Source of the DNA: Acrocarpospora corrugata | GTDB lineage: Bacteria > Actinomycetota > Actinomycetes > Streptosporangiales > Streptosporangiaceae | Direction: 5' to 3' | DNA: 58,780 nt | NCBI RefSeq assembly: GCF_009687845.1 | Contig: NZ_BLAD01000089.1 | Location: 1 to 58,780 of the forward strand | Part shown: one piece after another, positions 7,732 through 16,981 of the stretch | Layout of the letters: each line of letters starts with the position of its first letter | Numbering within the stretch: the stretch's first letter is position 1 | Made by a program: the position numbers and the translations under genes | Notes under the pieces: model-generated | Told to the model about the DNA's origin: nothing | Database searches by the model: none | The model's input: the letters and a program-made list of their open reading frames with translations, nothing else

Positions 7732-8586
7732 TCACTCCGTCAGGCGGTAGATCCGTGTCGCTGTGCCGCCGAAGACCGCCTCGTGCTCGGCCGGCGTCAG
7801 CCCGGCGCCGGCGAGCAGCGTCCTTGCCGTCTCGCTCCATGCGGGCAGGGAGCCGGCGAGAAGGCATACGGGCCAGTCGGAGCCGAACATGAGACGTTCG
7901 GGGCCGAATGCGTCAAGCGCGACCTCCACGTACGGCCGCAGGACGGCCGCGTCCCACTTCGTCCAGACGGCTTCGGTGATGATGCCGGAGAGCTTGGCGG
8001 TCACGTTGGGCTCCGCGGCGAGTTGCCGTATCAGAGCGGCCCACGGTTGCATCTTTCCGGAGGAGATCGGCGGTTTGGCCAAGTGGTCGAGGACGAAGCC
8101 CAGTTCGGGCAGGGCACGTACGGTCTCGATCGCGGTGGGCAGGTGATGAGGCAGCACGAGCAGGTCATAGGTGAGTCCGGCCGCCGCCACATGGCGCAGC
8201 CCCGCGCGAACCTCCTCTCGGGCGAGCCAGCGGGGGTCGGGCTCGCCCTGCACCAGGTGGCGGATCCCCCGCAAGAACTCGCCGCCCGGCGAGCCGCTCA
8301 GCGCGCCGAGTTCCTCGGGAAGATCGGGCCGGGTCAGGTCAGCCCACCCCACCACCGCCGCGACGGTATCCGACCGGGCAGCCAGCGCGAGGAACTCACG
8401 CGTTTCCTGGGCATCGGCCAGAACCTGCACGAGAACGGAGCCGCTGATCTGCGCCCGCGCCGCAGTCGCGGCGTAGTCGGACACGGTGAAGTCCCGATGA
8501 AGGGGTGCCATCTCGGGAGGCGTGAGCCATGGCTGGGGCCGGCTGGACAGGTCCCAGAGATGGTGGTGGGCGTCGATGTTCGTCAT
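7732..8586 (-). CDS. Amidohydrolase, L-fuconolactonase/rhamnonolactonase-like
   Basis: 284 aa, TIM-barrel amidohydrolase_2 (COG3618-like). Metal and catalytic motifs visible: DAHHHLWDL at the N-terminus, FLRGIRHLVQGEPDPRWL in the middle, FVLDHLAKPPI, and LMFGSDWPVCLL near the C-terminus. Members of this group hydrolyse sugar-1,4-lactones (L-fucono-, L-rhamnono- or related lactones) in non-phosphorylative deoxysugar pathways. That fits a neighbouring enolase-superfamily dehydratase candidate and an ABC sugar importer. It is the last gene of the minus-strand operon, 80 nt after the beta-helix gene. Substrate identity is inferred from context only. Confidence 0.8.
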   Translation of the reverse strand: MTNIDAHHHLWDLSSRPQPWLTPPEMAPLHRDFTVSDYAATAARAQISGSVLVQVLADAQETREFLALAARSDTVAAVVGWADLTRPDLPEELGALSGSPGGEFLRGIRHLVQGEPDPRWLAREEVRAGLRHVAAAGLTYDLLVLPHHLPTAIETVRALPELGFVLDHLAKPPISSGKMQPWAALIRQLAAEPNVTAKLSGIITEAVWTKWDAAVLRPYVEVALDAFGPERLMFGSDWPVCLLAGSLPAWSETARTLLAGAGLTPAEHEAVFGGTATRIYRLTE

Positions 8587-8666
8587 AGGGCGTCAAGAGC
8601 CTCTCGTGCCGGAGTCCTCACGGGCTGGAGCCGGCCCTCGTCGGGCGGGCCGCGTGCGTGCTCGCG

Positions 8667-11615
8667 TCAGGTGACGCTGAAATCGCTGAAACTGAACTGT
8701 CCGGTCACGCCGGCCGCGTGGGATGTGGCTATCAACCCCGCGTCCTGCCTGCCGGTGATGCCGGGCAGGGTCACGGTCGCGCCGATCTTGGCCCAGGTGG
8801 TGCCGTTCGTGGAGTGGAAACCGCTGATCTGGGCGCCGGAGCGGACCAGGCGGACCCAGGCCGGCGGCCTCACCCCTGAGACGCCGCTGAAGGAGTCGAG
8901 GTATCCGTTGCCGTTGGAGTCCCATTGGAAGGCGACGCCGTTGCCGGGTGTGACGACGACGACGGCGTAGCCGGGCGAGGAACCGGCGCCGGTGACATCG
9001 TTGCGCAGGACCACGCCGGCCTTGGCCCACGCGTTGGTGTTGTCCATCTGGGTGACGCGGGCGGTGACGGTGGCCGAGGTTCCGGCGGCGTCGTCCTGGT
9101 ACAGGGCGCCGTACTGGTCGAACGACCCGCCGGCGTCCTGCCAGATGTCGGCCCCCGAGGTCAGGATGGCGTACTGGTTGCCGGCCTCGGCGAACTGGCT
9201 GGGCACCGAGCCGTGCCCCTGCAGAGACGTCAGGGGATTGAGCGCCGTCAGCGTGAGCGATCGGGTCACGGTGAAGTCGGCTTGGTCGGCCCGTACGCGC
9301 ACGGACGCCCGCACCGGCGCGCGGCTGACGGGAGCCGAGAACGATCCGGGCGCTGTGATCTTCCATGTTTCCGTGGCCGATACGCCGGAGTCGATTCCAT
9401 ATCTCATCGGCTTGCCGACGCGTACGGCCTGCCAGCCGTCGGGGACGGTGACGACGACCTCCAGCTCCGCGGCCCGGCGATCGCTCAGGTTCTCCACCGT
9501 GGCCGTCACGGTGGTCGACTCGCCGGCTCGCATGGTCGGCGGATCCGCGGTGAGGGAGACGCCGATGGGTACCCGCCGCGGGTCGGGGATCGTCCGGTAC
9601 TCCCCGACGGGACCGGCGTTGTAGACCACACGACTCGCCTCGATGGGGAGGTTGCCATCGATGACGGTGACGTTCCCGCGTGTGAGGTTGCCGCGGCTGC
9701 CGTTGACCAGGCCGGTGATGGCGGGGTTTGTCGTGTAGTTCTCGATCAGCGTGAGATCGCCGGTGTGGTTGCCGTTCTGGTTGTTGGCGTGCGCCCACTG
9801 CGCCGCGGTTCCGACGAAGACGTTGTGGCTCGCGCTCACGTATCGGGAGCCTTCGTCGAAGTAGAGGCCCAGCTGTCCGCTGTTCTCGCAGTAGTTCTGG
9901 TCAATGGTGCTTCGCGGCATCGCCGAGAGGGTGTAGATGCAGCTGGCGTCGAACATCGTCTGAACGACGTTGCGGACATGGTTGCCCACGACGCGGACAT
10001 CGCTCAGGGTCGTCGGCGTGTCGTAGATCGGCTGGAAATCGTAGAGGCCGCGATTGAGGTACTCGGGGCTCCCGCCGGGATCATTGGCCCCCCAGCCGTA
10101 GCCGAGTCCGATGCCGGTATAGGGCATGTCCGCGACATAGTTGTGCTCGATGGTCAGCCGCGTGACATAGCTGGCGAAGATCCCGTCCTGGTCCAGGTAT
10201 TCCAGGGCGTTCGAGTGGATGCGGTTGTTGCTGATCACGATGTCGCTGTTGATCATCCGGGGGTCGGATGGGTGGTGCGCGCCCGGCCGCACGCCGCCGA
10301 CCATGATGCCGCCGCCGGCGTTCGCCGTGAACGTGCTGCCTATGACCGAAACCTTCTGCGCGCCCAGTCCCACGCCGGTGGCGTGGGCGTTGGCGTCGTT
10401 GCCGATGCCGAGCGCGACCGAACCGAGATTGACGAACGTGCTGCCGGCGAAAGTGATGTCCTGCGCCGCCGACACCTGAATCGCCGCGGCCACCTGCGCC
10501 CAGCCGTTGCGAGAGCCCTCGAAGCCCTGACAACCGAACGCGCAGGAGGTGAACGCGTCGGCCGGTCGGTGCGGCTGAACGCCGCTGATGAACACGCCGG
10601 TCTGCTGGTTGGCGTACCCGTCGGAGGTGCTGGGGTGCAGCCAGGTCGAGCCGGTGAAGGTCAGGTTCTCGAATCTGAGATCGCGGGCGGGAGAGTCGTA
10701 GGTACCGCCGATCTGGACCAGCGACTCCAGCCGCGGCAGTTCCACCCGGGTACGTGTGATGTCCTGCCCCGGTAGCGGTTTGTAGTAGAGCACCCCTGCT
10801 GTGGCGTCCAGATACCACTCGCCGGGCTCGTTGAGGAAGCTCTTGGAATTGAGCAGGAAGAACGTCGGGGTACGCAACGGCGCCTGGATGGAGTCGTAGC
10901 CGTAGGTGTTGTTGTTCCACGCCGGCTGCTGCATCACGACCGTCGAGCCGGAGATGCTCTCCACCGGCGCGAACCGATTGGTGAAGGACAGCATCGCCTG
11001 GAAGTCGATGCGCCTATGGTCGGTTAAGTCGGCAAGATAGGCGAGGTTGGGGTTGTTGATGGTGAAGCCGGTCGCGTTCAGCGTGATGTCGCTGCGCGCC
11101 ACCCTGATCCGCGCGCGCTGTGCGGGTTTGTCGTCGACGTAGAGCTGGCGGCTGTCGAACCCGGTACCGACGTCGGCCTTGTAGATGCCGGTGGCGGCAT
11201 CGTCGAGTTCCCAGCCGGTGACCGGGAAGGCGCCGCTGATAACGGGTTTGGCGTCGCGTGCCGCCGTCCAGGTCACGGTGTGGCCGTCGCGGCCGGAGTC
11301 GGCGGCCTCGAACCGCAGCGGCGCGGTGAGCCGGTGAGTCCCGTCCAAGAGCTGGACGACGACGTCACGGTCTCCTTGAGCCATGGCGGCGCGGACCCGG
11401 CGCTGCGCCTCTTGCAGGGTGGCCAGCGGCTCGTTCCTTCTGCCGGGGCCGTTGTCATCGGCGTTCTCCGCTCCGGTGGGAGCGACCACGATCGTCTGGC
11501 TCGCCGCGGCGGCGGGGGCTGGCACGGTGAACGCTCTGGCGATGAGTCCGAGGGTGATCACTAGGAGGGAGGGAGTCGCGGTCCGACGTCTTCGCGGCAT
11601 GGGGGAGGGACGCAC
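8667..11615 (-). CDS. Secreted right-handed beta-helix protein with NEW3 and LamG-like domains
   Basis: 982 aa from GTG 11615 (AAAGGA upstream). Signal peptide about 1-37 (ends APAAAASQ). Residues 38-290 match the region before the helix in actinomycete pectate-lyase-like proteins (APTGAENADDNGPG, DGTHRLTAPLRFEAADSGRD, QQPAWNNNTYGYD). Parallel beta-helix coils span about 290-660 (ITFAGSTFVNLGSVALGIGN, IVISNNRIHSN, YTGIGLGYGWGANDPGG). Next is an NEW3 (alpha-galactosidase-associated) domain at about 690-790 and a C-terminal concanavalin-like domain at about 800-982. It is probably a polysaccharide lyase or hydrolase. Its paralogue at 17027 shares the helix but ends in CBM13 instead. Catalytic residues are not assigned. 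Confidence 0.8.
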   Translation of the reverse strand: MRPSPMPRRRRTATPSLLVITLGLIARAFTVPAPAAAASQTIVVAPTGAENADDNGPGRRNEPLATLQEAQRRVRAAMAQGDRDVVVQLLDGTHRLTAPLRFEAADSGRDGHTVTWTAARDAKPVISGAFPVTGWELDDAATGIYKADVGTGFDSRQLYVDDKPAQRARIRVARSDITLNATGFTINNPNLAYLADLTDHRRIDFQAMLSFTNRFAPVESISGSTVVMQQPAWNNNTYGYDSIQAPLRTPTFFLLNSKSFLNEPGEWYLDATAGVLYYKPLPGQDITRTRVELPRLESLVQIGGTYDSPARDLRFENLTFTGSTWLHPSTSDGYANQQTGVFISGVQPHRPADAFTSCAFGCQGFEGSRNGWAQVAAAIQVSAAQDITFAGSTFVNLGSVALGIGNDANAHATGVGLGAQKVSVIGSTFTANAGGGIMVGGVRPGAHHPSDPRMINSDIVISNNRIHSNALEYLDQDGIFASYVTRLTIEHNYVADMPYTGIGLGYGWGANDPGGSPEYLNRGLYDFQPIYDTPTTLSDVRVVGNHVRNVVQTMFDASCIYTLSAMPRSTIDQNYCENSGQLGLYFDEGSRYVSASHNVFVGTAAQWAHANNQNGNHTGDLTLIENYTTNPAITGLVNGSRGNLTRGNVTVIDGNLPIEASRVVYNAGPVGEYRTIPDPRRVPIGVSLTADPPTMRAGESTTVTATVENLSDRRAAELEVVVTVPDGWQAVRVGKPMRYGIDSGVSATETWKITAPGSFSAPVSRAPVRASVRVRADQADFTVTRSLTLTALNPLTSLQGHGSVPSQFAEAGNQYAILTSGADIWQDAGGSFDQYGALYQDDAAGTSATVTARVTQMDNTNAWAKAGVVLRNDVTGAGSSPGYAVVVVTPGNGVAFQWDSNGNGYLDSFSGVSGVRPPAWVRLVRSGAQISGFHSTNGTTWAKIGATVTLPGITGRQDAGLIATSHAAGVTGQFSFSDFSVT

Positions 11616-11653
11616 GTTGATTCCTTTCTTCCGGCCTGGAGGTGTGTGGACGC

Positions 11654-12892
11654 TCAGCGTCGAACAGCGGGATCCATCTGGTTGTTCGGCTGCGCGGGCC
11701 CATGACCGAGGGAGTTGAGCTGGTGCTGGCGGGCGGTGTGACCGTGGTCCGCCGGCGCCAGCAGTTGGCGGCCGGCATGGTCGGGCCGGACGGCGGGGCT
11801 GTCGGCGGTGCGGGTGCCGGGCCGCCGGGTCAGTTCCCCGATCGTGGCCTCATCGACGGTGAGGCCGATTCCTGGTGTGTCGCCGAGGATGAAGGCGCCG
11901 TCTTCGACGCGCAGATCGACCGCCATTCCGGTCGGCGGTTCCAAGTCCTGCAGCTCGCTGGCGATGTGGTTCGGCACCGACGTCGCCGCGTGCAGCAGGG
12001 CGACCGGCGTGGTGCCGATGGGGCTGACCGGCAGGTCGTGGGCGTGGGCCAGGGCCGACACGCGCAGGAAGTGAGTGACTCCCCACACGGCGGCCGTCTG
12101 CACGATGTCGACGGCGCCGGCGGACAGCAGCGGACGGTACTGTTCGAGCCCGGTGAGGTTCTCGCCGGTGGCCACCGCCGCGCGGATCCCGCTGCCGACG
12201 ACGGCCAAGCCCTCGGCGTCCCAGCGCCGCACGGGCTCTTCGATCCAGGTCAGATCCAGGGTGCGCTCAAGTTCGCGGATGTGCCGGACCGCCTGCTTGC
12301 GCGACCAGGCTTCGTTCACGTCGAGCATCAGGCTCGGCCGGGCCCCCTGCCCGGCCCGGGTCAGCACCTCCTTGACCAGGGTGAGACGGCGCCGATCCTG
12401 TTCGATGTCCAGGCCGCCCTTGAGCTTCGCCGCACGCAGGCCGTACTGCGCGTAGACCTCGTACAGCGACACCAGTTCGTCGTCGCTCAGGCCGATGTCC
12501 AGTCCGGACGCGTAGGCGGGTACGCGCCTGTCACGACCGCCGAGCAGACGCCACAGCGGTTCGCCGGCCGCTTTGGCCTTGATGTCCCACAGGGCGGTGT
12601 CAAGCGCTCCGATGGTTCCGAACACGAGGCCGGCATGACCTGCCTTGAATGTTTGCCGGAGCATCCGGTCATACAGCGCCGTCACCCCGCGCGGATCCTC
12701 ACCCTCCAGCGCGGTGAAGATGGCGTCGATTTCCGCGTGCGGCCCGATGCCGACCCCCGTGATGCCCTCGTCTGTCTCCACCAGGACGAGCGGCACTGAG
12801 ACGACGCCGTCGGAATAGAGGCCGTTGGCATCGCCGACGGGGCGGCCCCACTCCTGGATCGTCGTCAACGTGCGATACCCCGAGATCCGCAT
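11654..12892 (-). CDS. Mandelate racemase/muconate lactonizing enzyme-family protein
   Basis: 412 aa. ATG 12892 lies 1 nt after the stop of the upstream permease. N-terminal capping domain about 1-120. The enolase barrel has AAKLKGG (KxK base), MLDVNEAW (metal Asp), LTWIEEPV (metal Glu) and VATGENL (metal Glu). This is the mandelate-racemase subgroup, typically acid-sugar dehydratases, which fits a lactonase partner and sugar importer. Two oddities: where relatives usually have a His (SPH), the sequence is VSPIGTTP, so the second general base may be missing; and about 50 residues after TPGIGLTVDEATIGEL are low-complexity, unlike the family, suggesting loss of the original stop. Confidence 0.8.
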   Translation of the reverse strand: MRISGYRTLTTIQEWGRPVGDANGLYSDGVVSVPLVLVETDEGITGVGIGPHAEIDAIFTALEGEDPRGVTALYDRMLRQTFKAGHAGLVFGTIGALDTALWDIKAKAAGEPLWRLLGGRDRRVPAYASGLDIGLSDDELVSLYEVYAQYGLRAAKLKGGLDIEQDRRRLTLVKEVLTRAGQGARPSLMLDVNEAWSRKQAVRHIRELERTLDLTWIEEPVRRWDAEGLAVVGSGIRAAVATGENLTGLEQYRPLLSAGAVDIVQTAAVWGVTHFLRVSALAHAHDLPVSPIGTTPVALLHAATSVPNHIASELQDLEPPTGMAVDLRVEDGAFILGDTPGIGLTVDEATIGELTRRPGTRTADSPAVRPDHAGRQLLAPADHGHTARQHQLNSLGHGPAQPNNQMDPAVRR

Positions 12893-12893
12893 G

Positions 12894-13721
12894 TCAGCCT
12901 TTCGTGGAACCGGCGGTGACACCGTCGGCGATCTGGCGCTGGAGGAAGAGATAGGTCAGCAGCACGGGTACGGCGGCGATCAGGACGCCCGAGGCGAAGG
13001 TGGGGATGTCGTCGGAGTACTGGCCGCGCAGCGAGGTGACGCCGACCATGAGGGTGCGGTGGTCGGCCGACGGCATCATCAGCAACGAGATGAGCACGTC
13101 ATTCCAGCAGAACAAGGCGTTGAGGATGCCGACCGACAACAGCGCGGGAGCGCCCATCGGCAGCATGATCCGCCGGTAGACGCCGTAGACGGTGTTCCCG
13201 TCGATCCGCGCCGCATCGACGATCTCCGCGGGAATGGTCTTGTAGTAGCTGGTCATCAGGAAGATGGTGAACGGCAGGAACTGGGCGACATAGGCGAGGA
13301 CCAGGCCGGGATAGGTGTCGATGAGGCCCGTGTCGGCCATGACACGCGCGAGCGGCACCATGATCACCTGGAACGGGATGAACAGCGCCGCGAGGCAGCC
13401 CAGAAAGAACGCCTTGGAGCCGCGGAAACGCAGCTGACTTAACGCGAAGCCCGCCATCGACCCGAGGAGCAGCAAGGTGACCACCGAGGCCGTCACCACG
13501 ATGAGCGAGTTGGCGAAATACCGGGCCATGCCGATGCTGGTCCACGCGGTGACGAGGTTGTCCCAGCGCAGCGAATCCGTCAGCGAGAAGCGGTCGAGGA
13601 TGTACTCGCGCCGCGTCTTCATGGCGACATTGGCGGTGAACACGAGGGGGTAGATCGTGACCAGGGCGAGGACACCCATCGGGACCGCGACCACCCATTT
13701 GCTCAGGCGCCTGCCGGGCAT
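12894..13721 (-). CDS. ABC sugar permease, MalG-type (carbohydrate operon 1)
   Basis: 275 aa with six predicted membrane segments, beginning VVAVPMGVLALVTIYPLVF. The cytoplasmic EAA loop that contacts the ATPase is DAARIDGNTVYGVYRRIMLP. It ends QIADGVTAGSTKG, the usual MalG-type tail. The ATG at 13721 overlaps the stop of the preceding permease by one base (TGATG), so translation is coupled. No ATPase gene is in the operon; actinomycete CUT1 systems commonly share a MsiK-type ATPase encoded elsewhere. Confidence 0.92.
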   Translation of the reverse strand: MPGRRLSKWVVAVPMGVLALVTIYPLVFTANVAMKTRREYILDRFSLTDSLRWDNLVTAWTSIGMARYFANSLIVVTASVVTLLLLGSMAGFALSQLRFRGSKAFFLGCLAALFIPFQVIMVPLARVMADTGLIDTYPGLVLAYVAQFLPFTIFLMTSYYKTIPAEIVDAARIDGNTVYGVYRRIMLPMGAPALLSVGILNALFCWNDVLISLLMMPSADHRTLMVGVTSLRGQYSDDIPTFASGVLIAAVPVLLTYLFLQRQIADGVTAGSTKG

Positions 13722-14695
13722 CAGTTCTCCCTTCCGGCGCGACGGAGCACGCTGATCTGCAGCAGCCCTGCCACCAGCATGATGAGGAACAGGACCGTCG
13801 AGGCCGCCGAGGCGAGCGCGGGGCGGTTCATCTGACCCTGCTGGATCCAGATGTAGTACTCCGGCAGGTACGTGGACCCCTCCGGTCCGCCGCTGGTCAT
13901 CACGTACAGCAAGCCGAACATGGACGTCAGCATCCCGATCATCGTGGTGACGAAGACGAACTGGATCGTCCGGGTCAGACTCGGGATGATCACATGCCAG
14001 ATGCTCTGCCGCAGCGAGGCGCCGTCGACCCTGGCCGCGTCCAGGAGCGAGGGGTTCAAGCTGGCGAAGCCGGCGAGGAACACCACCAGGGCCATCCCGA
14101 ACGTGGCCCAGATGTGCACGCCGACCACGGTGAACTTGGCGACGTCCGGATCGCCCAGCCAGTCGACGGGGCCGAGGCCGATCACCGCGAGGACGGCGTT
14201 CAGAGGGCCGTCGAAGGCGAGCATCAGGTTGAAGATCGCTCCGATGATCACGGGGGAGAGCACCGCGGGGAAGAAGTAGACGCTGCGGTAGACGCGGTGC
14301 CCGGGTACGCGCAGGTAGATGAACGTCGCGAGCAGCCCAGGGATGGCGACCGCCACGGGCAGGAGGACTACCAGCAGCCCGACGTTGCCCAGCGCGCCGC
14401 GGAACAACGGATCCTCGAGCAGTTCCAGGTAGTTGGCCCAGCCGACCGTGGTCCCGTTGTCCGCACCGTCGCCGGTGAAGGAGAAGTTGACACCCAGCAG
14501 GAGCGGCCACAGCCGCAGGGCCACGATGATCAGGATGGCGGGCGCCAGCAGAATGTACGGCGCGAGACGTTCGGCGCGTGCCCCCCGGGCGTGCTGCCGG
14601 GAACCGGCCGGATGGCGGGCCGGGCTTGTCCCCGGTCCGTTGGCCCGCCCGGAACCGGCCGGGCGAACCAACGAGGAGGAGCTTCTGAGCGGCAC
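13721..14695 (-). CDS. ABC sugar permease, MalF-type (carbohydrate operon 1)
   Basis: 324 aa from GTG 14695, 4 nt after the binding-protein stop. An Arg/Pro-rich cytoplasmic N-terminus (about 1-42) precedes APYILLAPAILIIVALRLWP and five further membrane segments. The EAA loop is DAARVDGASLRQSIWHVIIP. It is the CUT1 family partner of the next permease and forms the import channel for the sugar delivered by the lipoprotein at 15974. Confidence 0.92.
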   Translation of the reverse strand: MPLRSSSSLVRPAGSGRANGPGTSPARHPAGSRQHARGARAERLAPYILLAPAILIIVALRLWPLLLGVNFSFTGDGADNGTTVGWANYLELLEDPLFRGALGNVGLLVVLLPVAVAIPGLLATFIYLRVPGHRVYRSVYFFPAVLSPVIIGAIFNLMLAFDGPLNAVLAVIGLGPVDWLGDPDVAKFTVVGVHIWATFGMALVVFLAGFASLNPSLLDAARVDGASLRQSIWHVIIPSLTRTIQFVFVTTMIGMLTSMFGLLYVMTSGGPEGSTYLPEYYIWIQQGQMNRPALASAASTVLFLIMLVAGLLQISVLRRAGREN

Positions 14696-14699
14696 GAGA

Positions 14700-15974
14700 T
14701 CAGCTCGCCCGGTCCGAGGCGGCCAGCTCCTCCACCACGTCGTCGACGCTCGCCGATCCGCTCAAGAGCTTCTGGGAAAGCCGTCCCATGAGGTCCAGGG
14801 TCTTCGAGGACAGCGCCACATGCAGCGCCGGCTTACCCGACTTGAGCTGCGACACGATCGTGCCGACGGCCACGGGCCCCTGCGACACGTCGATCGTGGT
14901 GTCGGAGGCGATCGCGCCGGCATCGGCGTAGAAGGAGGTGAGGGCGTCGGTCGCCGTCAGGGACCGCACCAGGTCGGAGGCGAGCTCCGGGTCCTTGGTC
15001 CACTTGGCCACCGCGTATCCGATGCCGCCGTCGTAGGGGAGGCTCGGGGTGGCGCCGGTGATGGACAGCGGGGCGGTCATGACGCCGACCTTGTCCGCCC
15101 CCAGGAACTCGCTGAAGTCCTTCCAGTGCCCGATGTCGGACATCAGCCCGATGATGTGAGCCGCCTTACCGGCGTCGAAGATCGAGAAGGCGTCGTTGAA
15201 CATCGCGGTTGAGTTGGCGCCCTCGTTGTTCAGGCCGGAGTCGCCGCTCTCCTTCCACAGCTCGAAGATCTTCTTCACGCCGGGAGAGGTCCAGTCGCGT
15301 TTGCCGGCGATCCAGTTGTCGTACTCGCTGGGTGTCAGGACACTTGACCCGAGACCCGACAGGAAGAACTGGATGCCGATGCCCTCCTTGTTGCCCAGGG
15401 CGAAGCACGTGGCGCCGGTCGCCTTCTTGATGGTGGCGCAATCGCCGACGAACTCGTCCCAGGTCTTGGCGGGTTTCGCGGGGTCCAGTCCCGCCTTCTC
15501 ATACAGCGTCTTGTTGTAGTAGATCGGGTGACCCTGCAGGGTCACCGGCGCGGCGTAGGTCTTGCCGTCCTTGGTGAAGGCATCCCAGCCGGCCAGCCGC
15601 TGCCTGTCCTCGGTCACGTACGGGTCGAGGGGGAGGAGGGAGCCGACGCGGTCCCGGATCTGGCCGCCTCCGTTGAAGAGCATGACATCGGGTCCGGTAC
15701 TGGACTGGATGGCCGCGCCTAACAGGGTGTAGTACTGCTCGAAGGGCTGGGCCACGAATTCGAGCGTGACGTCCGGATGCTTCTTCGCGAAGTCGGCTTT
15801 CGCCTTCTGGATGTAGGAGGCGGCGGAAGCGTCACCGGACTTCCAGTCCCAGACCACGAGCTTGGTGGCCTTGGCGGACTCCGCCGGTGTGGATGCCGGT
15901 CGCGTGGCGCTTCCGCAGCCCGCCAGGCCCAGCCCCAGCACCATGACGGCCGACCACAGGGTTCGCTGCTTCAT
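14700..15974 (-). CDS. Extracellular sugar-binding lipoprotein (carbohydrate operon 1)
   Basis: 424 aa. The N-terminus MKQRTLWSAVMVLGLGLAGC is a lipoprotein signal peptide with lipobox LAGC. The rest is a type-1 solute-binding protein (VVWDWKSGD, FAQPFEQYY-like AQPFEQYYTLLGAAIQSSTG, PDVMLFNGGGQI, GHPIYYNKTLYEKAGLDP). It captures oligosaccharides for the two downstream permeases. GGAGAG lies 9 nt before ATG. It is the first gene of the operon and sits directly behind promoter/operator copy 2, so it is probably strongly induced when the GntR repressor is released. Confidence 0.93.
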   Translation of the reverse strand: MKQRTLWSAVMVLGLGLAGCGSATRPASTPAESAKATKLVVWDWKSGDASAASYIQKAKADFAKKHPDVTLEFVAQPFEQYYTLLGAAIQSSTGPDVMLFNGGGQIRDRVGSLLPLDPYVTEDRQRLAGWDAFTKDGKTYAAPVTLQGHPIYYNKTLYEKAGLDPAKPAKTWDEFVGDCATIKKATGATCFALGNKEGIGIQFFLSGLGSSVLTPSEYDNWIAGKRDWTSPGVKKIFELWKESGDSGLNNEGANSTAMFNDAFSIFDAGKAAHIIGLMSDIGHWKDFSEFLGADKVGVMTAPLSITGATPSLPYDGGIGYAVAKWTKDPELASDLVRSLTATDALTSFYADAGAIASDTTIDVSQGPVAVGTIVSQLKSGKPALHVALSSKTLDLMGRLSQKLLSGSASVDDVVEELAASDRAS

Positions 15975-16026
15975 TGCAATTCACTCTCCAGGTGGCGACC
16001 GGCTGGCCCGGCCGTCCGTGAGAGGG

Positions 16027-16055
16027 AACGTAATTCGTATGACGTCTTACGTCAA
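16027..16055 (-). promoter_or_regulatory. Promoter with embedded operator, copy 2
   Basis: On the minus strand: TTGACG (16055-16050), 17-bp spacer, TACGTT (16032-16027). The transcription start would fall about 40-50 bp before the binding-protein ATG. The spacer holds the near-palindrome CGTAAGACGTCATACG, so a bound repressor would block the polymerase. It is almost identical to the copies at 6820 and 58731. Confidence 0.85.
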
Positions 16056-16126
16056 TATGTCAGACTCATTCTGATGTTGAACCGTGGCGCACGGGGGTTC
16101 CGGTTCGCCTCCAGCCGCGGGAGCGA

Positions 16127-16918
16127 TCAGTCGGCCGGTGCGAAGATGCGCTGCTGGATCTCTCTGCGGTAGTCGTCCAGGGTGTTGTCGATGTGCACCG
16201 CCGCGGCCTGGGCGGCGGCCTCCGCGTCGCCGATCCGTATCGCCTGGTGGATGGCGTCGTGTTCCTCGACCGCCTTGGCCGCGTGCCCGCCTATCGAACC
16301 GCGCAGCCCGATGACGTTGGACTGGGCCTGAAGCCGGCGGGCCTCCCGCACCGCGGCCTGGAGGAACATATTGTGCGAGGCGATGGCGATGGCGGTGTGG
16401 AAGGCGTCGTCTCCTTCGTTGAACAGATCCTCGCGTCCGCTCTCGAACCCGTAGCGGCAGACGCCGGCGGCTTTCCCGATCTCACCCAGTTCCGCGGGTG
16501 TGGCGCGGTGCGCGGCCAGGCGGCTGGTCTCCATCTCCTGAGTCCGGCGGAACTCGAAGAGCATGTAGACGTGCTCCAGGTCCGTGGGGAGAAAGAACGA
16601 CGCCCAGCGTCCGGTGCCCAGCATCCCCTCGTCGTCGGCCACGAACAGGCCGCGACCTTTGTGGGCGCGAACGCGGCCGAGCGCCGAGAGTATCTTCACG
16701 GCCTCACGTACCACGGTTCTGCTCGTGCCCAGCCGCTGGCCCAGTTCCTGTTCCGTCGGCATTCGGTCACCGGGCCGTAGGCCCAGCTGCGTGATCAAGG
16801 TCAGCACCTGCTCGGCGGCCACCTCGTAACCCGGCCGGTACGTGCTCGTCGTACGCGGAGATTCGATCGCTCTGCCTGTTCCATCTGCCACAACCTCAAG
16901 GGTACGGCCGATCACCAT
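16127..16918 (-). CDS. FadR-subfamily GntR transcriptional regulator, second copy
   Basis: About 263 aa. The winged HTH (about 28-97) contains MPTEQELGQRLGTSRTVVRE, then AVKILSALGRVRAHKGRGLF. The FCD domain (about 110-250) contains MLFEFRRTQEMETSRLAAHR and DDAFHTAIAIASHN. I chose ATG 16918 (GGGGA 4 nt upstream); an upstream in-frame GTG/ATG to 17011 would add residues overlapping the terminator hairpin at 16982-17007, which is unlikely. It lies just upstream of operator copy 2 and the sugar operon and in the same direction. Which GntR protein binds the shared operator cannot be decided from sequence. Confidence 0.85.
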   Translation of the reverse strand: MVIGRTLEVVADGTGRAIESPRTTSTYRPGYEVAAEQVLTLITQLGLRPGDRMPTEQELGQRLGTSRTVVREAVKILSALGRVRAHKGRGLFVADDEGMLGTGRWASFFLPTDLEHVYMLFEFRRTQEMETSRLAAHRATPAELGEIGKAAGVCRYGFESGREDLFNEGDDAFHTAIAIASHNMFLQAAVREARRLQAQSNVIGLRGSIGGHAAKAVEEHDAIHQAIRIGDAEAAAQAAAVHIDNTLDDYRREIQQRIFAPAD

Positions 16919-16981
16919 CGCATCCCCGGCCCAAGGAGGACGGACCCCGATCCGAGCGTCGAGTGGCGACGGCGGAACGAT

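Noticed and set aside
8925-10775. 616-codon plus-strand reading frame opposite the beta-helix gene
   Set aside because: It is Gly/Val/Asp/Arg-rich shadow sequence with no motif; the minus-strand frame has a signal peptide, coils and domains.
13735-14510. Upstream extension of the MalG-type permease frame
   Set aside because: It would run out of frame through the MalF-type permease; the ATG at 13721 overlaps that gene's stop and starts the membrane protein properly.
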